DNA of 64,000 nt from Tetmemena sp. SeJ-2015 (GCA_027382625.1 JAJKFJ010022211.1:62001-126000), one strand, 5' to 3'; counted from the stretch's first letter, positions 1 to 11,846 are shown. Notes: a model not told the origin generated them from the letters alone. A program made the numbers and translations.

Positions 1-1031
1 TAAGCATGTTTTGTAGGATAGACAATCTAGTCATCGACTACTCTGGCGTCCTTAAGTAAGATTTAATGGTCGAAGGAGCCATATGAAAGGTTCATCATGT
101 ATGTGTCTCTAGTGATGTAATCGAACTTGTCAACATCAATAGAATTGCGCTTGTTGTTAATGATGTCAAACATCCAAATCTCTATTAAACTACCGTTAAT
201 CACTTATAAAGGAGTAGAGAAGACTCTGATTAGACAGTGAGACCATATACTTACTTTCTGAATTGAGATAACCCTGCTTTTCCCCTTAGATAAGATCGCA
301 TATTAGCTTCACATCATCTGTGTTTAGATCAATATTATTCTTGTCAACCATATATTCCAATAGCATAGTTGAAGCATACTCATGAGTCCACTTAGTGTTG
401 GGGCTATTTTTAATTTAGAGATCACAAATGCAAACTTGTTTTGAACTATCAATTCTCTTTTAAAACTTACTCTAGCGTTCTCAGGAAGTGATTATCAAAA
501 ACATGGGAGTAAGGGCCATGACCCAAGTCATGACAGAGTCCTGCAATAGATACGTTATACACATCCTGCTCTCTAATATCTAACTCAGGCTATTTTTTTG
601 CGATTTTGTTCATCAGCTTCTTGGCCACGTAGCATGTTCCTACAAAATAGTAAGTTTACAACTCTTAATGATTGATTTGCGCTTACCAATGCAGTGCTCA
701 AATCTATTGTGTGTAGCTGTAGGGAAAACGAAGTTGACGCATCCTAGTTGCTTCAAGTATCTCAGTCTTTAGAACTGCTCAGTGTCAATTATATCCCAAC
801 TAGAGCAAAGTAAGATTTCCAATTACGAATGATGAAGAAGTATCCCTCCATTTTATTTTCCAATTATCATAATCATTTCTGAACCCCTCACTCAATTGAT
901 ACTTACTACTTCTAATCTAGTTCGATATAGCCATGAATAGGGTCATAATACTTCTTAATTCTGTCTGCTGTGACTGCAAGCTCTACTAGTCCTGATTGCA
1001 CTGGCGAGTTTTAGATATCTTAGGTCTGCAT
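1..1031 (-). CDS. SAMHD1-like HD-domain dNTP triphosphohydrolase, C-terminus cut by window edge
   Basis: Family role: SAMHD1-type enzymes hydrolyse dNTPs to deoxynucleoside plus triphosphate and so limit the dNTP pool. Read on the minus strand with TAA/TAG as Gln, the protein starts MQTQDIQNSP, then has [35 protein letters not shown], the HD metal-binding motif in [22 protein letters not shown], and [18 protein letters not shown]. Order and spacing match SAMHD1 closely. Four GT-AG introns (forward positions about 800-906, 640-686, 405-470, 182-254) restore frame exactly. No pointer-flanked insert is needed, unlike most genes in the window. The C-terminal part lies left of base 1. The ATG at 1031-1029 is the first in frame, but an upstream exon cannot be excluded. 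Confidence 0.9.
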
Positions 1032-1135
1032 TTATAAGTATTCAAATCTATTCCCAAAGATTTAGAGCAAACATATCAAAATTCAAATACATTCATCAGA
1101 TAATTTAATTAAAGATTTAGAGTGAGATTAATAAT

Positions 1136-1707
1136 TATACATCGCTTTAAATTGGAAAAAGCTTTTAAATGAGAGCTAAATAGCTAGTAATTGTTTCAGT
1201 GAAGTTATTAAAAAGAATGAATATATTTCTCTATCTATTTTGTGAGAATTTAAAAATAATTAGGCTTATGTCTTATTAAAAGACTTTCAAATTATGAAAT
1301 TTAAGTTTATTATAGGAACTTATATAAATAAATAAGTTTACGAAAATTAGGTGCTTCCTTATTTAAAATACAGCAAATCTTATAGGCTAATTTTTTCTTT
1401 TTAATTATTTTTAACTGATAAAATTATAAAGATTCACCACAATCTCTATAAAATTTCTAATAATTCTATTATGTTATGAGTATATAAAGAAAGAGTCTAA
1501 TCAGCTAAGAATATGTATGCTTTGAAGCTGAACACAGCAGTGTATCTATTTCAAATCTAACTATTAATTCTATCTTTAAAGAGATATAACGAAGATAATT
1601 CTATTTAGAAAAGTTAGGCGATTTAAATAATGAGCAAGGAATAATCACAGCTGCTTTAAAACAACAAAGAAAAGCAAGTAGTACATTCCTTGTCTATACA
1701 GATTTGA
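1136..1707 (+). CDS. Unrecognised small plus-strand gene, at least two segments
   Basis: Two stop-free stretches in the ciliate code suggest a short gene divergent from the SAMHD1-like gene. The first (about 1140-1479) reads ALNWKKLLNESQIASN and later KDFQIMKFKFIIGTYINK, ending at TGA 1477-1479. The second (about 1500-1707) contains LKRYNEDNSIQKSQAIQIM and KEQSQLLQNNKEKQ and ends at TGA 1705-1707. Composition (N, K, Q, S, E rich, Gln largely from TAA/TAG) is like other genes here. No family was recognised. How the two pieces join, and the true start, are not resolved. An IES or intron probably lies near 1470-1500. Confidence 0.4.
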
Positions 1708-1765
1708 ATTTCTTCAAAATACAGACCATCAAACTTAAGTATAATATTATAAATTAAAAGAGACC

Positions 1766-2119
1766 TCAGACAGTAGGGTTTGGCTTGAAAACGTGAGTGG
1801 CCAAATGGAGTTCATCGACGTGCTGCTCAGCGTATTTTTGGATTTCCTCTGGAGTTCTATCCTTTGCCGAGAATTTAGGATCGATAGTGAAATTCTCGAT
1901 AACGTAGGGCTTGGCAAGGTGATTGAAGTCAGAGCGCTGCTTTCCTGTGAGCTTGGGATCAAAGGGTACCTCCTCAGTGAGATATAATGCCAAATCGTAG
2001 CCTGCCTTAATAAGGCCGAGTGTCACAAAGAGAATGAAGATCGAGGAGTACTGGCGGCTTGTGGCTAGAGGGAACTGACTGAAGGTTCTCTGTGTAACAG
2101 AGTACTCCTTATAAAACAT
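1766..2119 (-). CDS. 117-residue single-pass membrane protein, possibly mitochondrial
   Basis: Uninterrupted minus-strand frame from ATG (2119-2117) to TGA (1768-1766) with no reassigned codon inside. The N-terminal 25 residues are basic and hydroxylated (MFYKEYSVTQRTFSQFPLAT). One hydrophobic segment follows (YSSIFILFVTLGLIKAGYDL), then a polar tail with PFDPKLTGKQRSDFNH and a conserved-looking TPEEIQKYAEQHVDELHL. Size and plan fit accessory subunits of ciliate respiratory complexes, but I could not place it in a family. That assignment is inference from the basic N-terminus and single membrane span only. No intron or IES is visible. It starts about 40 bp downstream of the pterin dehydratase coding region on the same strand. 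Confidence 0.7.
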   Translation of the reverse strand: MFYKEYSVTQRTFSQFPLATSRQYSSIFILFVTLGLIKAGYDLALYLTEEVPFDPKLTGKQRSDFNHLAKPYVIENFTIDPKFSAKDRTPEEIQKYAEQHVDELHLATHVFKPNPTV

Positions 2120-2149
2120 TAAAGAAGGAGTTTATTAAGAACTCCCAGT

Positions 2150-3012
2150 TCATTTATTAAGCGAGCTCAAAGTCGAAGAGTGTGACTTTGTTGCCTGCAA
2201 AGTGAGAGGTGAGAGTGACACTGATAGTCTTTCCTCCGTTAGAAGTTCTCCATTCGGGGTGGTGGTCTTTTTGTTGTGCAAATCGTGAGACTCTTTGAAC
2301 AAAGTGCTGCGCTTGATTATAATTCTAGAACTAGAAGTCCTTCGTGAGATTTGAAAGATCTTTACCCTAAAAAAAGATAAGCATTGAAGGTTTAAAATCA
2401 TTTCAGGGTAGATTCCTGTATAACTATAATGTACAGGAATTTCAGTGATGAAAAGGTCTAAATTTTTATTTTAAAAGAGCACAGATCTACTTTCCTCTCT
2501 TAGAAATAAAGGAATTGAGAGAGTAACTGCTCCAATAACTTACAGTTTTCCATTCGTGAACTCCACCCTTCTCTATGATGTTAGAAATTTTGTTTTGGTT
2601 CATTTCCTTGAGCTCCTCAGCGCACTAAGCATTGAAAACTTCAAAGCTTTGCTGCAGCTCTGCATGCTATCTCAAAGTGATTGGGAAATCCAAGTAATAA
2701 TTTGTGATAGAAAGTGAAAATTATTGAAGGAAAAATTGTTGTAATAAATGAAGCTATAAAATATCTTACCCTGAATTATAATTTTAAATATTAACAAAAC
2801 ATGTAGCATTCTCTCTATAGCAAAGAAGCAGAAACTAAACGCGTGCATCCTAATGACTAAGCTAGACAAGTTAAGTTGGAGATGAACCAATACTTTCTAC
2901 ATATCTTTTTAGAGGAAAGAACAAAGTTTGGAGATTTCATTGATAAGAATAATAGGGATCTGCAAGAACTAGCACCAGTTATCAACTAAGTGTTCACAGT
3001 AGATGTGTCCAT
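2150..3012 (-). CDS. Pterin-4a-carbinolamine dehydratase (PCD/DCoH)
   Basis: PCD dehydrates 4a-hydroxytetrahydrobiopterin in pterin cofactor recycling. Read on the minus strand with TAA/TAG as Gln, the exons give EELKEMNQNKISN, GVHEWKTGKDLSN, NYNQAQHFVQRVSRFAQQ, the signature KDHHPEW, and GKTISVTLTSHFAGNKVT. The H-H-P-E-W and T-S-H elements are the family active-site region. A GT-AG intron lies between about 2345 and 2545 and a second between about 2676 and 2769. The first exon, from a putative ATG at 3012, encodes about 80 residues that look unlike PCD and could be a targeting extension or a wrong start. The reading frame has no TGA before it runs into the next gene, so the 3' end is uncertain; an unrecognised IES may hide the stop. 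Confidence 0.82.
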
Positions 3013-3850
3013 TATTTTTATTAGATTTTGGAAAAGGCATTGAGGAACTTTACGGCCTACTTTAAATGATAGGCTAAGATGAGGGAGCGCTAATCTTATA
3101 TATTATTTTCAATAATAAATTTAATGATGGTTAAGGCTATCTTATTTACAAATCTTTTTACTTATTTGTATAAAAAATTTAAAATATTTTTTTAATTTTT
3201 AGAAAAGAGAAAATAATTAAAATAAATATAATTAAAAGGAAAATGGAATAACTTATTTAGACTGATATGAAGCAAATTATTCTATGAAAAATTTTATTAT
3301 GAAAGTACATTAACTTTGCTCGCTGAATTTAAAATACAGATATATAATTTATTAAAAATATCTATGATTCTACTTTATGATGGCTGTAAGAGTCTGAGAG
3401 TAAAAGGAATTATTCAGGATACTTTTTACTTTCACCCCAAAAATATCATTCTAGAGATGGATAAAACCAGTTAATTGTATTTATATCTCATTTTCCTTTT
3501 TTATTTCTTAATAAAAATATATTCTTATTAATTTATCTCAAAGTAAAGTTAATTATATAATTAAGTAAGATTATTTATGTTTGAGTAGAAAAGAATACTT
3601 AAGCGAGTTTTTTAATTAATTCTTTAGGATCCTATTAAAATTCAGATTAAAGTAAAATAAATAATTTTTTTTATATTCTTGATGATATTTAAATGAATGT
3701 AAGGATGACATTGTGTGTGTATTATAATATATTTTCTTTTAGAATCGTTGACTTGAATACATAGCTTACTTAAAATTAATAATATTAAATAAGACGAATT
3801 TTATAAATTTAAAAGTAGTAAACTTAAATCTTAATATATATTTTTATTTA
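3013..3850. other. AT-rich spacer, no gene seen
   Basis: Long A/T runs with frequent TGA in all frames on both strands, and no stretch with the Gln/Asn/Lys-rich coding look of neighbouring segments. It may be intergenic spacer or germline-limited DNA. Confidence 0.5.
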
Positions 3851-3856
3851 TTTTTG

Positions 3857-5075
3857 GAGAGTTTTTACCCAGAAGTAGCGAGGCTGATGCTCTCTCTGAA
3901 GAAATTTATTCAGCTGCCTGCGTTCTTGATGAATCCTGCCAAAATAGAGAGTTCTCTTCCCCCAGAACAAAAGAACCTTGCTTTTTAGTTCACGCTATCT
4001 CTATGTAAGATAAATGCTAATTTTAGGCTACTATTAAAACTAGGACTATCCTAAATTTTTTCTATGGAGATATTTTGAATTTAATGATGCTGTGATAGTG
4101 AATTTCCTATTGTACCTGGAGTAGAATGTTGCGACTTACCAAGATATGCAAAGTTTAAAACCTGATCTTAGAGATAAGAGTTACCCATACTTATATGTAT
4201 TTTATATTTTGGTTTGTTGTTATAATATACCTCAATAACAATTTAAAACAAGTAAGTGGAGATATCCTTGCTTATCTTTTCTGAGTTTTATTTTTGTGTT
4301 TATCATATATATGAGAGCTTTGTTTGTAGATAGTAGACTAAGTGAATGACTACTATAAATTCTTCTAAAATAGTTTGCTTAAGCCTTAAGTTCAGCAACC
4401 AAGACCAGCTTATTAGAGGATTCGCAACATTGACTAGTCTATGGAATAAGAAGGGTTTCGGGTTTAAATCTCAAACGATGATGATGAGGAGGAAGAGAAG
4501 GTACCCGATGCGCAACCTTAAAATAAATATTTGTCTTTTAACCTCATAATAGGAATGCTGTAATCCATGTTAGCAGTATTAAATCTATTTTAGTATTTAA
4601 GGCCTAATATTGGCAGAGCAAGCCCATATGATAGCTATATGGCTCACTAAGGTTTCAAATAACATCACCAACCAATAAAATGTTTATGCCAATTTATTTT
4701 AAGCTACAAATATATATTTTTATTGAATGCTAAACTAACCAGCATAAAATAATAGGTAGTAATTTGATAATCAAAGATAAGATTATAACTTGCCATCAAG
4801 AATTCAGGAACAGTCAATTAATAAAACTAAATTGTATAGAATAAAACAAATTAATAAGGCTCAAATAAAATGCGAATTTAAAAGAAAATAAGACATGACG
4901 CTATTAAATTTAAGTTTTCTTTTCTAACAATAGGAAAGCAAAGAATTTATTATAACCAAGCTATAGTAACCAAAAAGGAAGCAAACAATTCTCTTCTAAT
5001 AAGGGGCCATCTAGAAACAATTAGTTTCCAAAATTCTACTTTTGAAGTCTATTAAATAGTCTCTGATATTAATTT
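3857..5075 (+). CDS. Unrecognised plus-strand gene in several segments
   Basis: Four separated stop-free pieces in the ciliate code read as protein on the plus strand: about 3857-4005 (VARLMLSLKKFIQLPAF, ESSLPPEQKNLAFQF), 4341-4545 (NDYYKFFQNSLLKPQVQQ, then an acidic run NDDDEEEEKVPDAQPQ), 4590-4690 (FRPNIGRASPYDSYMAHQ) and 4910-5075 (SNQKGSKQFSSNKGPSRN). They are split by AT-rich stretches with TGA stops, as expected for macronuclear-destined segments separated by IESs. No family was recognised and the order of pieces is assumed colinear. Boundaries are approximate, and these could belong to more than one gene. Confidence 0.35.
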
Positions 5076-5604
5076 GAAAATTTAAGCTTATATCTCTCTA
5101 TGCTTGAAATGGTAAATCTTTAATTACATCATTCGCTTTATCCGATATCAAATTAAGATATAATAAACAAGGAAATATATTTGCTGATAATTAATGTTTG
5201 AGATTCACAAAATTTCCTGCTCTTTTTTTTTAATAATCTGATTTGAATATGCCCTGTAAGAATTTATAAAGGAGAAAGATTGCTTATTTTACTGTCTCTT
5301 TAACTAAAGTAATACACCAAAAACAACATAATATTTTATCTCATATCGAATACATTAAATTATATTTACTTTTTAATGTTTTGTAATTAAATTTACTTAA
5401 TAAATGAATAAAGTATTTCTCGTTATATATTTCTATTTTAAGTTTCTAATCTATTGCATAATCATTTAGTTTTGTGACTCTTGGTTTGATTTTAAATTTG
5501 TTATTAACTCTAGTTCTGACTTTATTTGTTATTTATTTATAAATTAAGATAGCTCATTTATTATAATAGAATATGTTTTAAATTATTTAAGGAAAGATAG
5601 CCTT

Positions 5605-7963
5605 ATGTAAATTAAGAAGAAGTTAGACCTCTTTAAAATAATAGCAGAGACCCAAGAGCAGGCTAAGATAATAAATAGATTAACAGTTAGGCAGCTTCAT
5701 AATATTTATATTATAAATCATTTATAAATCATAAAATGATGAGAGGTAATAAAAGTAAATCCAAGAATCTAATGACCCCAGAGAATTTGTCAAATAGCTT
5801 CAGAGATAAAAAGAAGAGGAACAACGAAAGAGATTAGAAGAGTAAAAACACTAAAATCATCAAAATCTACAAGAAATTATAAAACCTGATCTATAGATTT
5901 CAATTAAAAAATAGAAAAGAAATATGTTTAAAGAAAATGCTAAATTTTTGAATTCTAATTTAAAAAATGAAGATTTTATTCTTTGAGAATATCATGATAT
6001 TTAATTTACTTGCGAATTATAAAGTTACATTACTTCTATAAGTTTAAAGATTATCCTTCACTTCATAAACTTCTCAACTCTTAGCAGATAAATCACTATT
6101 TTAGAATTAGATTTTGAAAAAGCGAATATTATATTCATAATTTAGTTATTATATATTTTTAAGATCTAGCTATAAATCAAAAGATGAACAACTAATAATC
6201 GAGTTTGAAGAACGATACTTCTTATCAAGAAATTAGAAATAAGAGCGAGGAAATAAACAAAATATTTGAAAATCTTGATCTCCTAAATCCTTTTATTTAT
6301 TCGAAAATTCATTTACTCAAAAGCATAATTATTAATGGTTTACTTCTTGCAGAAGTGTAGAGAATTCAGCCACAGGAAAATGATGTAGATAGAGTGGAGA
6401 GAGCACTCGATCGAATAAAACAACTACTCCGCTAAATTATTGAATCAGACTCTCGCTTGAAGACTGAGCTCTAAGAGTACTAAATTTTGGTGTATGGCTC
6501 TTAAACCTCATTTTAATTAATCTTATAATTTATGTTAAATAGAAGTTATTTAGGCAAACGGGTTGAGCTTAAAAGGAGAATCAGATATTGACATCACAGT
6601 TGTTTCCACAAATCTTCAATGTGACCATCATCTAGTCTAATAATTATATTTTGCTATCTCTTATTAAATAAGTTGTCCTTCAAACCTTTTGTATAAGACT
6701 TAATCACATCAACGAATAATAAAGAAGAAGAGGTGCATAGGAATAACCATATTCACAGATTAAGTTTTACGGTTTCTCTGCTGGCTGGAATTTGGAGTTT
6801 TTAGATAATAAATCCGGATTCTCAATAGAAGTTTAGGTTAATAAGATTCTGGAGATTAGAAATTCCCAGCTCATACTTACTTACTGCATGATTGATCAGT
6901 TTTAATAATAAATTTGAAAAGCTACAATATTATTTTAATAGATACTTTAATTTTTATATAATTTATGTATCAGAGATTTCACAAATTGCTCTCCTTCTTA
7001 AAAGGTGGAACAGAAAACACTTTTCTGACAAGACAAGGCGTCTCAACTCGTATTCAATTGTCCTAATGCTTTTAGCCCTTTTTTAAGATTTGAAGATCCT
7101 GCCTAATTTACAAGAACTGTATCGGTTATAATTCGAAGAAAGAGATCCCGAGAAAACCTATAACCAAGAAACAGTAGAAATTAAATACTCAAAGCATTTT
7201 CAGATAAAGTCAAGATAAAATAATAATTAAGAACCTACTTTTTAAGTCTGCTATCTCAAAACTGATGTAGGATTTGATAAAAATTAAAAACTTATATTTA
7301 AGATGAATTGTGATTTAAGAGATTTGAATAGGACATGGATGTGATAGAAAGAGTTTATAATTGTTGATTTATATAAATGATTAGATTCATGAACAAGACG
7401 ATTGATTAGGAAACAAGAGAGAAGACCAAGAAATATAAACTTAGCAAAATTCTATATCGCTTCATGTAGAGGTACTCAATAAATAATCCTCGATAGCAAA
7501 TCAACTATATTTTAAAAGTGATGCAGTATATTTAAAAGCTATTTTTATCAAAATAATTGATTGAATGTTTATAACTGTGGATCCAAAATCAAATGGGTAA
7601 TCTTGCAAAAACTACCTTCCTTTTATTTAGTCTTCTATCTGCTTATTTTATAACCTAAATGATTTGGAATTCATGAGTCTCTTTGAAATTTCGGGGCTCG
7701 ATGAAGCTTCAGATAAATATGTAAAAGACACTCACATTGTCAACTTTTTCGATAAAATCTAAAAAATAACTATGACTAAATATTCTAAATTTTGTCTAAA
7801 TCGAGAACGAAGTATACGTAATTAAGGATCCATTTGATTCTACATATAATCCTGCCAGAGCATTAGCTGTTAACTCTCCCGTTACAGAAAAATTTTAAGC
7901 ATTCATCGAGAGTACTCTCTAAAATCTATTGTCTCAATAAAGTATTAAAGATTTCGTTAAATG
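5605..7963 (+). CDS. Non-canonical poly(A) polymerase / terminal uridylyltransferase (DNA pol beta-like nucleotidyltransferase fold)
   Basis: The family adds A or U residues to RNA 3' ends. Plus-strand segments in the ciliate code give a Gln/Glu-rich N-terminus (FVKQLQRQKEEEQRKR), then RVERALDRIKQLLRQIIE and the catalytic motif YGSQT...LKGESDIDITVVS, with the G-S and D-x-D metal ligands. Next come FSIEVQVNKILEIRNSQLI, LTYCMID, LLKRWNRKHF, NSYSIVLMLLA and the PAP-associated C-terminal motif VYVIKDPFDSTYNPARA. This order matches Trf4/TUTase enzymes. Frame breaks near 6500-6560 (just after YGSQT), about 6895-6970 and 7360-7390 mark IESs. The stop is TGA 7961-7963. It converges on the kinase gene to the right. 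Whether it prefers ATP or UTP cannot be told. Confidence 0.8.
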
Positions 7964-8240
7964 AGCTTTCCAAACTGTTTTTATTATAATGTAGGATTTC
8001 GCAAATATTTCATAAATTATTTATCTTCATTGACAAGCCAAAGAGAATTAATGGTTCTGAAATACAAGAAATTAATGATCTCTAATAAGATATAAAACTT
8101 AAAGCATATATATCTATATTTTCCTTTAAGTGGATTAATTTCTTTTTTAGATTTTCAACTAAGGAAATCTCCTAATTTTTTAATAAGAGGAGTGGATGTG
8201 TCTTACTTGGGTTTCCTCTCTTACTTTTCAATGTAGCAAT
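7964..8240. other. Intergenic region between two convergent genes
   Basis: AT-rich stretch between the transferase stop and the kinase 3' end. The kinase frame stays open on the minus strand into this region without TGA until about 8010, so the exact kinase stop was not fixed. Confidence 0.4.
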
Positions 8241-10960
8241 TTAAACAGTGACAATAAGCTTATAAGTTTACTTTAAATGAATGTAAGCTATTATATGAGC
8301 GAAAGATGGTCTTTATTCGGGATGGAAGAGTAAGCAGTTATTTACAATCTTCCTCAATTTTATATTCAATATTTATTAAACTATTTCAAATGAGAGTTAC
8401 AGCGCTTTGGTACCTTCAGCTTCTCTTGATGATAACCGACCACACCTGTGATTTGTGCTATTGTGCGGCCCATATACGGAATCTCTCCAACCAGCATCTC
8501 CCATAAGATCACTCCATATGAATACACGTCAGCTGGCTCCAAGTACTCAAACTCAAAATTATATGTTCATATTTTGTTTGTTTTTGTACTTCTCTCCTCT
8601 AAGGATCTCAGGCGCCATCCAATGAGGAGTTCCTATCTTTCCATGGTTGTCTTTTTAAAACTTTTCTCTATATCTAGCCAACCCAAAGTCACATATCTTT
8701 ACTGTCATTAAAAATTTTTTTAAATCGATTATAAATGGTGTCCAATCGTCATTGAGGAGGATGTTTTAGGATTTAAGATCACAATGGAGGATCTTTTTGG
8801 AGTGAATGTAATGAAGCGCCATTGCCATTTATTTGGCGATATGGAATACCTTTTCCTCTTCTAAGATTTGTTTCTTATGATGAAGTAGTTCAAAGAGCGA
8901 GCCCTTGCTGATGAATTCTGTGATCATGTAATAGAAGTTGTTTGGATCGAATGTCACTCCCATATATAGTACGATGTGAAATATAAAAAGTATCAGTCTT
9001 TTCATTTGTTGAATGTTAGGGTGTCTTAATTAATTCACTACCTCTATTTCCTTTATAAAATCTTTGACTGCTTTCTTAAACACTATTATTATAATGATTA
9101 TATCATTGTGGCTTTATAAATCTGTTTAGTTAGATAGCGCTTTCCAAACTTTTTGACAGCCACTCTCGTTCCCATCCACCTGCCTTAATAGACATCTCCA
9201 TAGCCACCTCCACCAATAAAGTCGCTCTTCATGTCGAAGGACAGTTCCTCAAATGGAATAAAGAAATTAAACCCACTCGCTTTGAAACTTTTAACAAGCC
9301 CGACATCAGTCAAATAGTCGTCTTCCTCTAGCTAGTTATCAAAAACTGTCTCACTCTTATTTATAAGGGAATCGTTTTAGTCAGCAGCTTGCTTCATAAG
9401 CTTCACCTACTCTTGTCTATTTCTGTTGTTAGTGATCATATCCTAATATTAAAAGAATAAAGTAAAATTGGATATTAGCACAAATAATATGAGGACTAAA
9501 GATATAAATCTAGTTAATGATTCACACATTTATTAGCAAGTCATTTCCTTGTTCCTTTATAAATATATCTTTATTTATCTTGTATTTTTAGTTCAGGAAT
9601 ACTCAGAGTAAGTATAATAGAATCTCTAAAGTGTAATATTTTGTATTTTGTAAGGAATATCTGACATTAACTTTAACTTTTAAAAGAAGGCGCTTATGCA
9701 TCTCCAATATAGTGGATTAAAGCAGAGCAGAGTTCAAATTAAGTCTAAAAAAATATTTTCACCTTCAATCATATTTAAGATTTTTAAAATATTACTGCTA
9801 AGCCAATTGGTATCGGTTCTAAAAACTACTGTTAAATGTGATAAATAATTTAAATCATAAATTTTCCTCATTTAATGGAATTATTAAGTTTCCTTGGTGA
9901 CTTCGATTGTGCAAAGAGCCAGAAGTATTTTATATTGCCAATCTTTCTCTTTGAGAAAGAGCACCTTTTAGATGAGAACTTGCATTAAGATTATCGTTGA
10001 TAGAGTACGAAGAATTAGATAAATTTAGGCCAGGTTTTCTGCTATTAGAAAGATTACCACTGTTGTTTAAGTTGCTGTGATTAGTAAGAGCCTACAACTG
10101 CATAATTTAAGATTATAAAAACCATTTGGATTAAAATTTAAATTTGCTTGGTAGGTTTTCTTTTGCCCGTCTTGTTTCTATTAGAATTGGTGTATTCTTA
10201 GGCTTCTTAATCAAAATTTTATATAGACTCCTCATTCTAATGCGATTACTTTAAACCCTAAGATCCTTTGAGTTCGTTCTACTTTTCTGATGATTGAGCA
10301 TTATCAATAGTAGACTATCCCTCAAAATAATGTCGATTTGAGTTTCTTAAATGCTCTGGATCATCAATTGTTGAATCTAGAATGAATTAAGACTGGTCTT
10401 GCATAATACTAGACTTCTCACTCAGATTCAAACCGTGAGCGTCTTTGTTATTCAAAGATATCCAGAGGGCCTTAAGTAGGTACAGACATTTTATCAACTT
10501 CTTCTTTAAAATATTTAGTGTAAAAATTAATGAGTTCCTATGGCCGAGGGAAGAAATTTTCAGATGAGCCTCTAAGTCATAGTCTCTGATCTGCATTAAA
10601 GCATATCCATTCAGCTTAGCTTTTCTGAAGTTAGATTCATAGCGCTCAAGTTCACATGCTCGAAGCCATTCAGCAACATCGTCTTCATTCCATTAAAGAA
10701 CATCTGACTTTTCTTTTAAAACAATCAAGACCTTCCGCTGCATCAAAAGTTTATAATGCATCGCATATACCAATTTTCTTAATGAATCAAGGCCTGTCTT
10801 TACTCCTGAGTCAGCATCATTTGGCTTTGCTCTTCAAGAGATGCTCTCAGTTTTGCATATTTAGTATCTCGAGCTATTTTAACTGCTCTCATTAAGCAAG
10901 CTAATATCAATCTTTTTAAGACAAAATATTTTCATTGCAGTACTAGAAGTGATGATGTCA
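8241..10960 (-). CDS. SAM-domain protein kinase of the TKL/MAPKKK type
   Basis: From the N-terminus (right end): coiled segment ARDTKYAKLRASLEEQSQ; a SAM domain at about 10500-10680 (VAEWLRACELERYESNF, KAKLNGYALMQIRDYDLEA); a Gln/Asn-rich linker; then a kinase domain at 8300-9440. Kinase motifs: GGGGYGDVYQGRW (P-loop), AVKKF (Lys), DLKSQNILL (catalytic loop), ICDFGLA (DFG), GTPHWMAPEIL (APE), ADVYSYGVILWEMLVGEIPY, and HPEQRPSF. The sequence is closest in style to Raf/CTR1-like TKL kinases. Four IESs inside the kinase domain were resolved to the base, with pointers TTGA, AGTAC, ACA and ACAT in coding-strand sense. A further insert lies near 9070-9130. That the SAM part and kinase part form one gene rests on strand and order, not on a resolved junction. 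The 5' and 3' ends are approximate. Confidence 0.82.
8358..8389 (-). other. IES in kinase gene, pointer TCAA (forward strand)
   Basis: Direct repeats TCAA at 8354-8357 and 8386-8389. Removing 8358-8389 (32 bp) joins CNSHL to RKIVNNCLLFHPEQRPSF in frame, restoring the end of the kinase domain. Confidence 0.85.
8548..8590 (-). other. IES in kinase gene, pointer GTACT (forward strand)
   Basis: GTACT at 8543-8547 and 8586-8590. Excision of 43 bp yields ILRGEKYLEPADVYSYG, the expected run from the APE motif to the D-x-W/Y-S-x-G motif. Confidence 0.9.
8706..8741 (-). other. IES in kinase gene, pointer TGT, 36 bp and in frame
   Basis: TGT at 8703-8705 and 8739-8741. Excision gives NILLNDDWTVKICDFGLA. 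The insert is a multiple of three and has no TGA in frame, so a retained copy would add 12 residues just before DFG. Confidence 0.88.
8978..9016 (-). other. IES in kinase gene, pointer ATGT, 39 bp and in frame
   Basis: ATGT at 8974-8977 and 9013-9016. Excision gives LRHPNIVLYMGVTFDP, the canonical alphaC-beta4 region of TKL kinases. The insert is also 3n and free of TGA. Confidence 0.9.
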
Positions 10961-11180
10961 GGAGACTATCTGCCATTAAATGGATCTATGAATCCGATAG
11001 CTTTATTCTTACCGTTTTATGCTGGCCCTGGTGTGATAGATCTCTAAGTTCCAATAATCCCAGTTTATGATAAAATAAAGTTTATTTATCTAGTTGGATT
11101 CATGGAGTTTTAGTTGATAGAAGAGTTATTGGTCGCTGTTGAACAAGTATTGTCTGCTTCCTTTAGCTTTCGATGCTCTT

Positions 11181-11846
11181 TCAATACTCCATATTCCCAT
11201 TCTCGAAATAGATAGTGGCTTATTTATTCTTATAAGCGATTATATTTAATTATTACGAGATAGTACCATCGGGTAAAACCATCTAGCCGCCATCCCCGTG
11301 CTTTTTATCCTGCTTAAACCTCCCTTTATAGATCTATTTTTTAAATGTAATTCAAATTATTAAATGATTCAAAGATCTATCCATTTGATGATACCAATTC
11401 TCCATAGCCATCCTTTACATTTGAATGATAATTTAAAGACCTAATAAAATGACATCGTTTTTCCATTCCCCTGTGTATCTCTCTCCTTTCCTGTAGAAAT
11501 GATCGCCTTTCCCATGGCGTTTGCCTTGTCTCCACTGCCCCACATACAAATCTCCAGAGTAAAAGAAGCACTTTCCTTCTCCATCTCTTAAGTTATTTTT
11601 CCAATGGCCCATATACTCGTAATTACTTCGCTTGTCTTTATCAGAGCAAATGTAAACTCCTCGTTTCAAATATATAGAAACCTCAAATAGTTATCAAATA
11701 AATACTCCATAGCCGTCTCTTAAATTTCTCAATATTTGACCTTCATACTTGTCTCCATTGTGATAATGAATAAGTGTGTCCCTCGGTAGGTCTTACCCTT
11801 CGGCCTCTAAATCTCCTCCTCTCAAAGTATTCTGAATATTTCCCAT
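11181..11846 (-). CDS. MORN-repeat protein
   Basis: MORN repeats bind membranes or scaffold cortical structures in protists. From ATG at 11846-11844 (MGNIQNTLRGGD), after removing four IESs the protein has successive repeats: DKYEGQILRNLRDGYGVY, YEYMGHWKNNLRDGEG, LYVGQWRQGKRHGKGD, YTGEWKNDVKDGYGEL, IYKGRFKQDKKHGDGG, and a last half-repeat IYFENGNMEY before TGA (11183-11181). All four IES pointers (ACTCC, ACAT, AGATCTAT, AGATAGT on the forward strand) were found exactly, and the reading frame is continuous over the whole gene. The result is a compact protein of about 160 residues made almost entirely of MORN units. Segments are colinear, so the gene is not scrambled. Confidence 0.93.
11217..11264 (-). 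other. IES in MORN gene, pointer AGATAGT
   Basis: AGATAGT at 11210-11216 and 11258-11264. Removing 48 bp turns PDGTIS...ATIYFENG into PDGTIYFENGNMEY. The insert is 3n and has no in-frame TGA. Confidence 0.9.
11338..11380 (-). other. IES in MORN gene, 8 bp pointer AGATCTAT
   Basis: AGATCTAT at 11330-11337 and 11373-11380. Excision of 43 bp gives NGQIYKGRFKQDKKHG, a perfect MORN repeat. Confidence 0.93.
11421..11455 (-). other. IES in MORN gene, pointer ACAT
   Basis: ACAT at 11417-11420 and 11452-11455. Excision of 35 bp gives YTGEWKNDVKDGYGEL. Confidence 0.9.
11661..11708 (-). other. IES in MORN gene, pointer ACTCC
   Basis: ACTCC at 11656-11660 and 11704-11708. Excision of 48 bp gives RDGYGVYICSDKDKRSN; the unexcised frame hits TGA. 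Confidence 0.9.

Noticed and set aside
3430..3445. Telomere-like caccccaaaaa
   Set aside because: It is a single partial unit with no repeat. Hypotrich telomeres need tandem C4A4, which is not present anywhere in the window.
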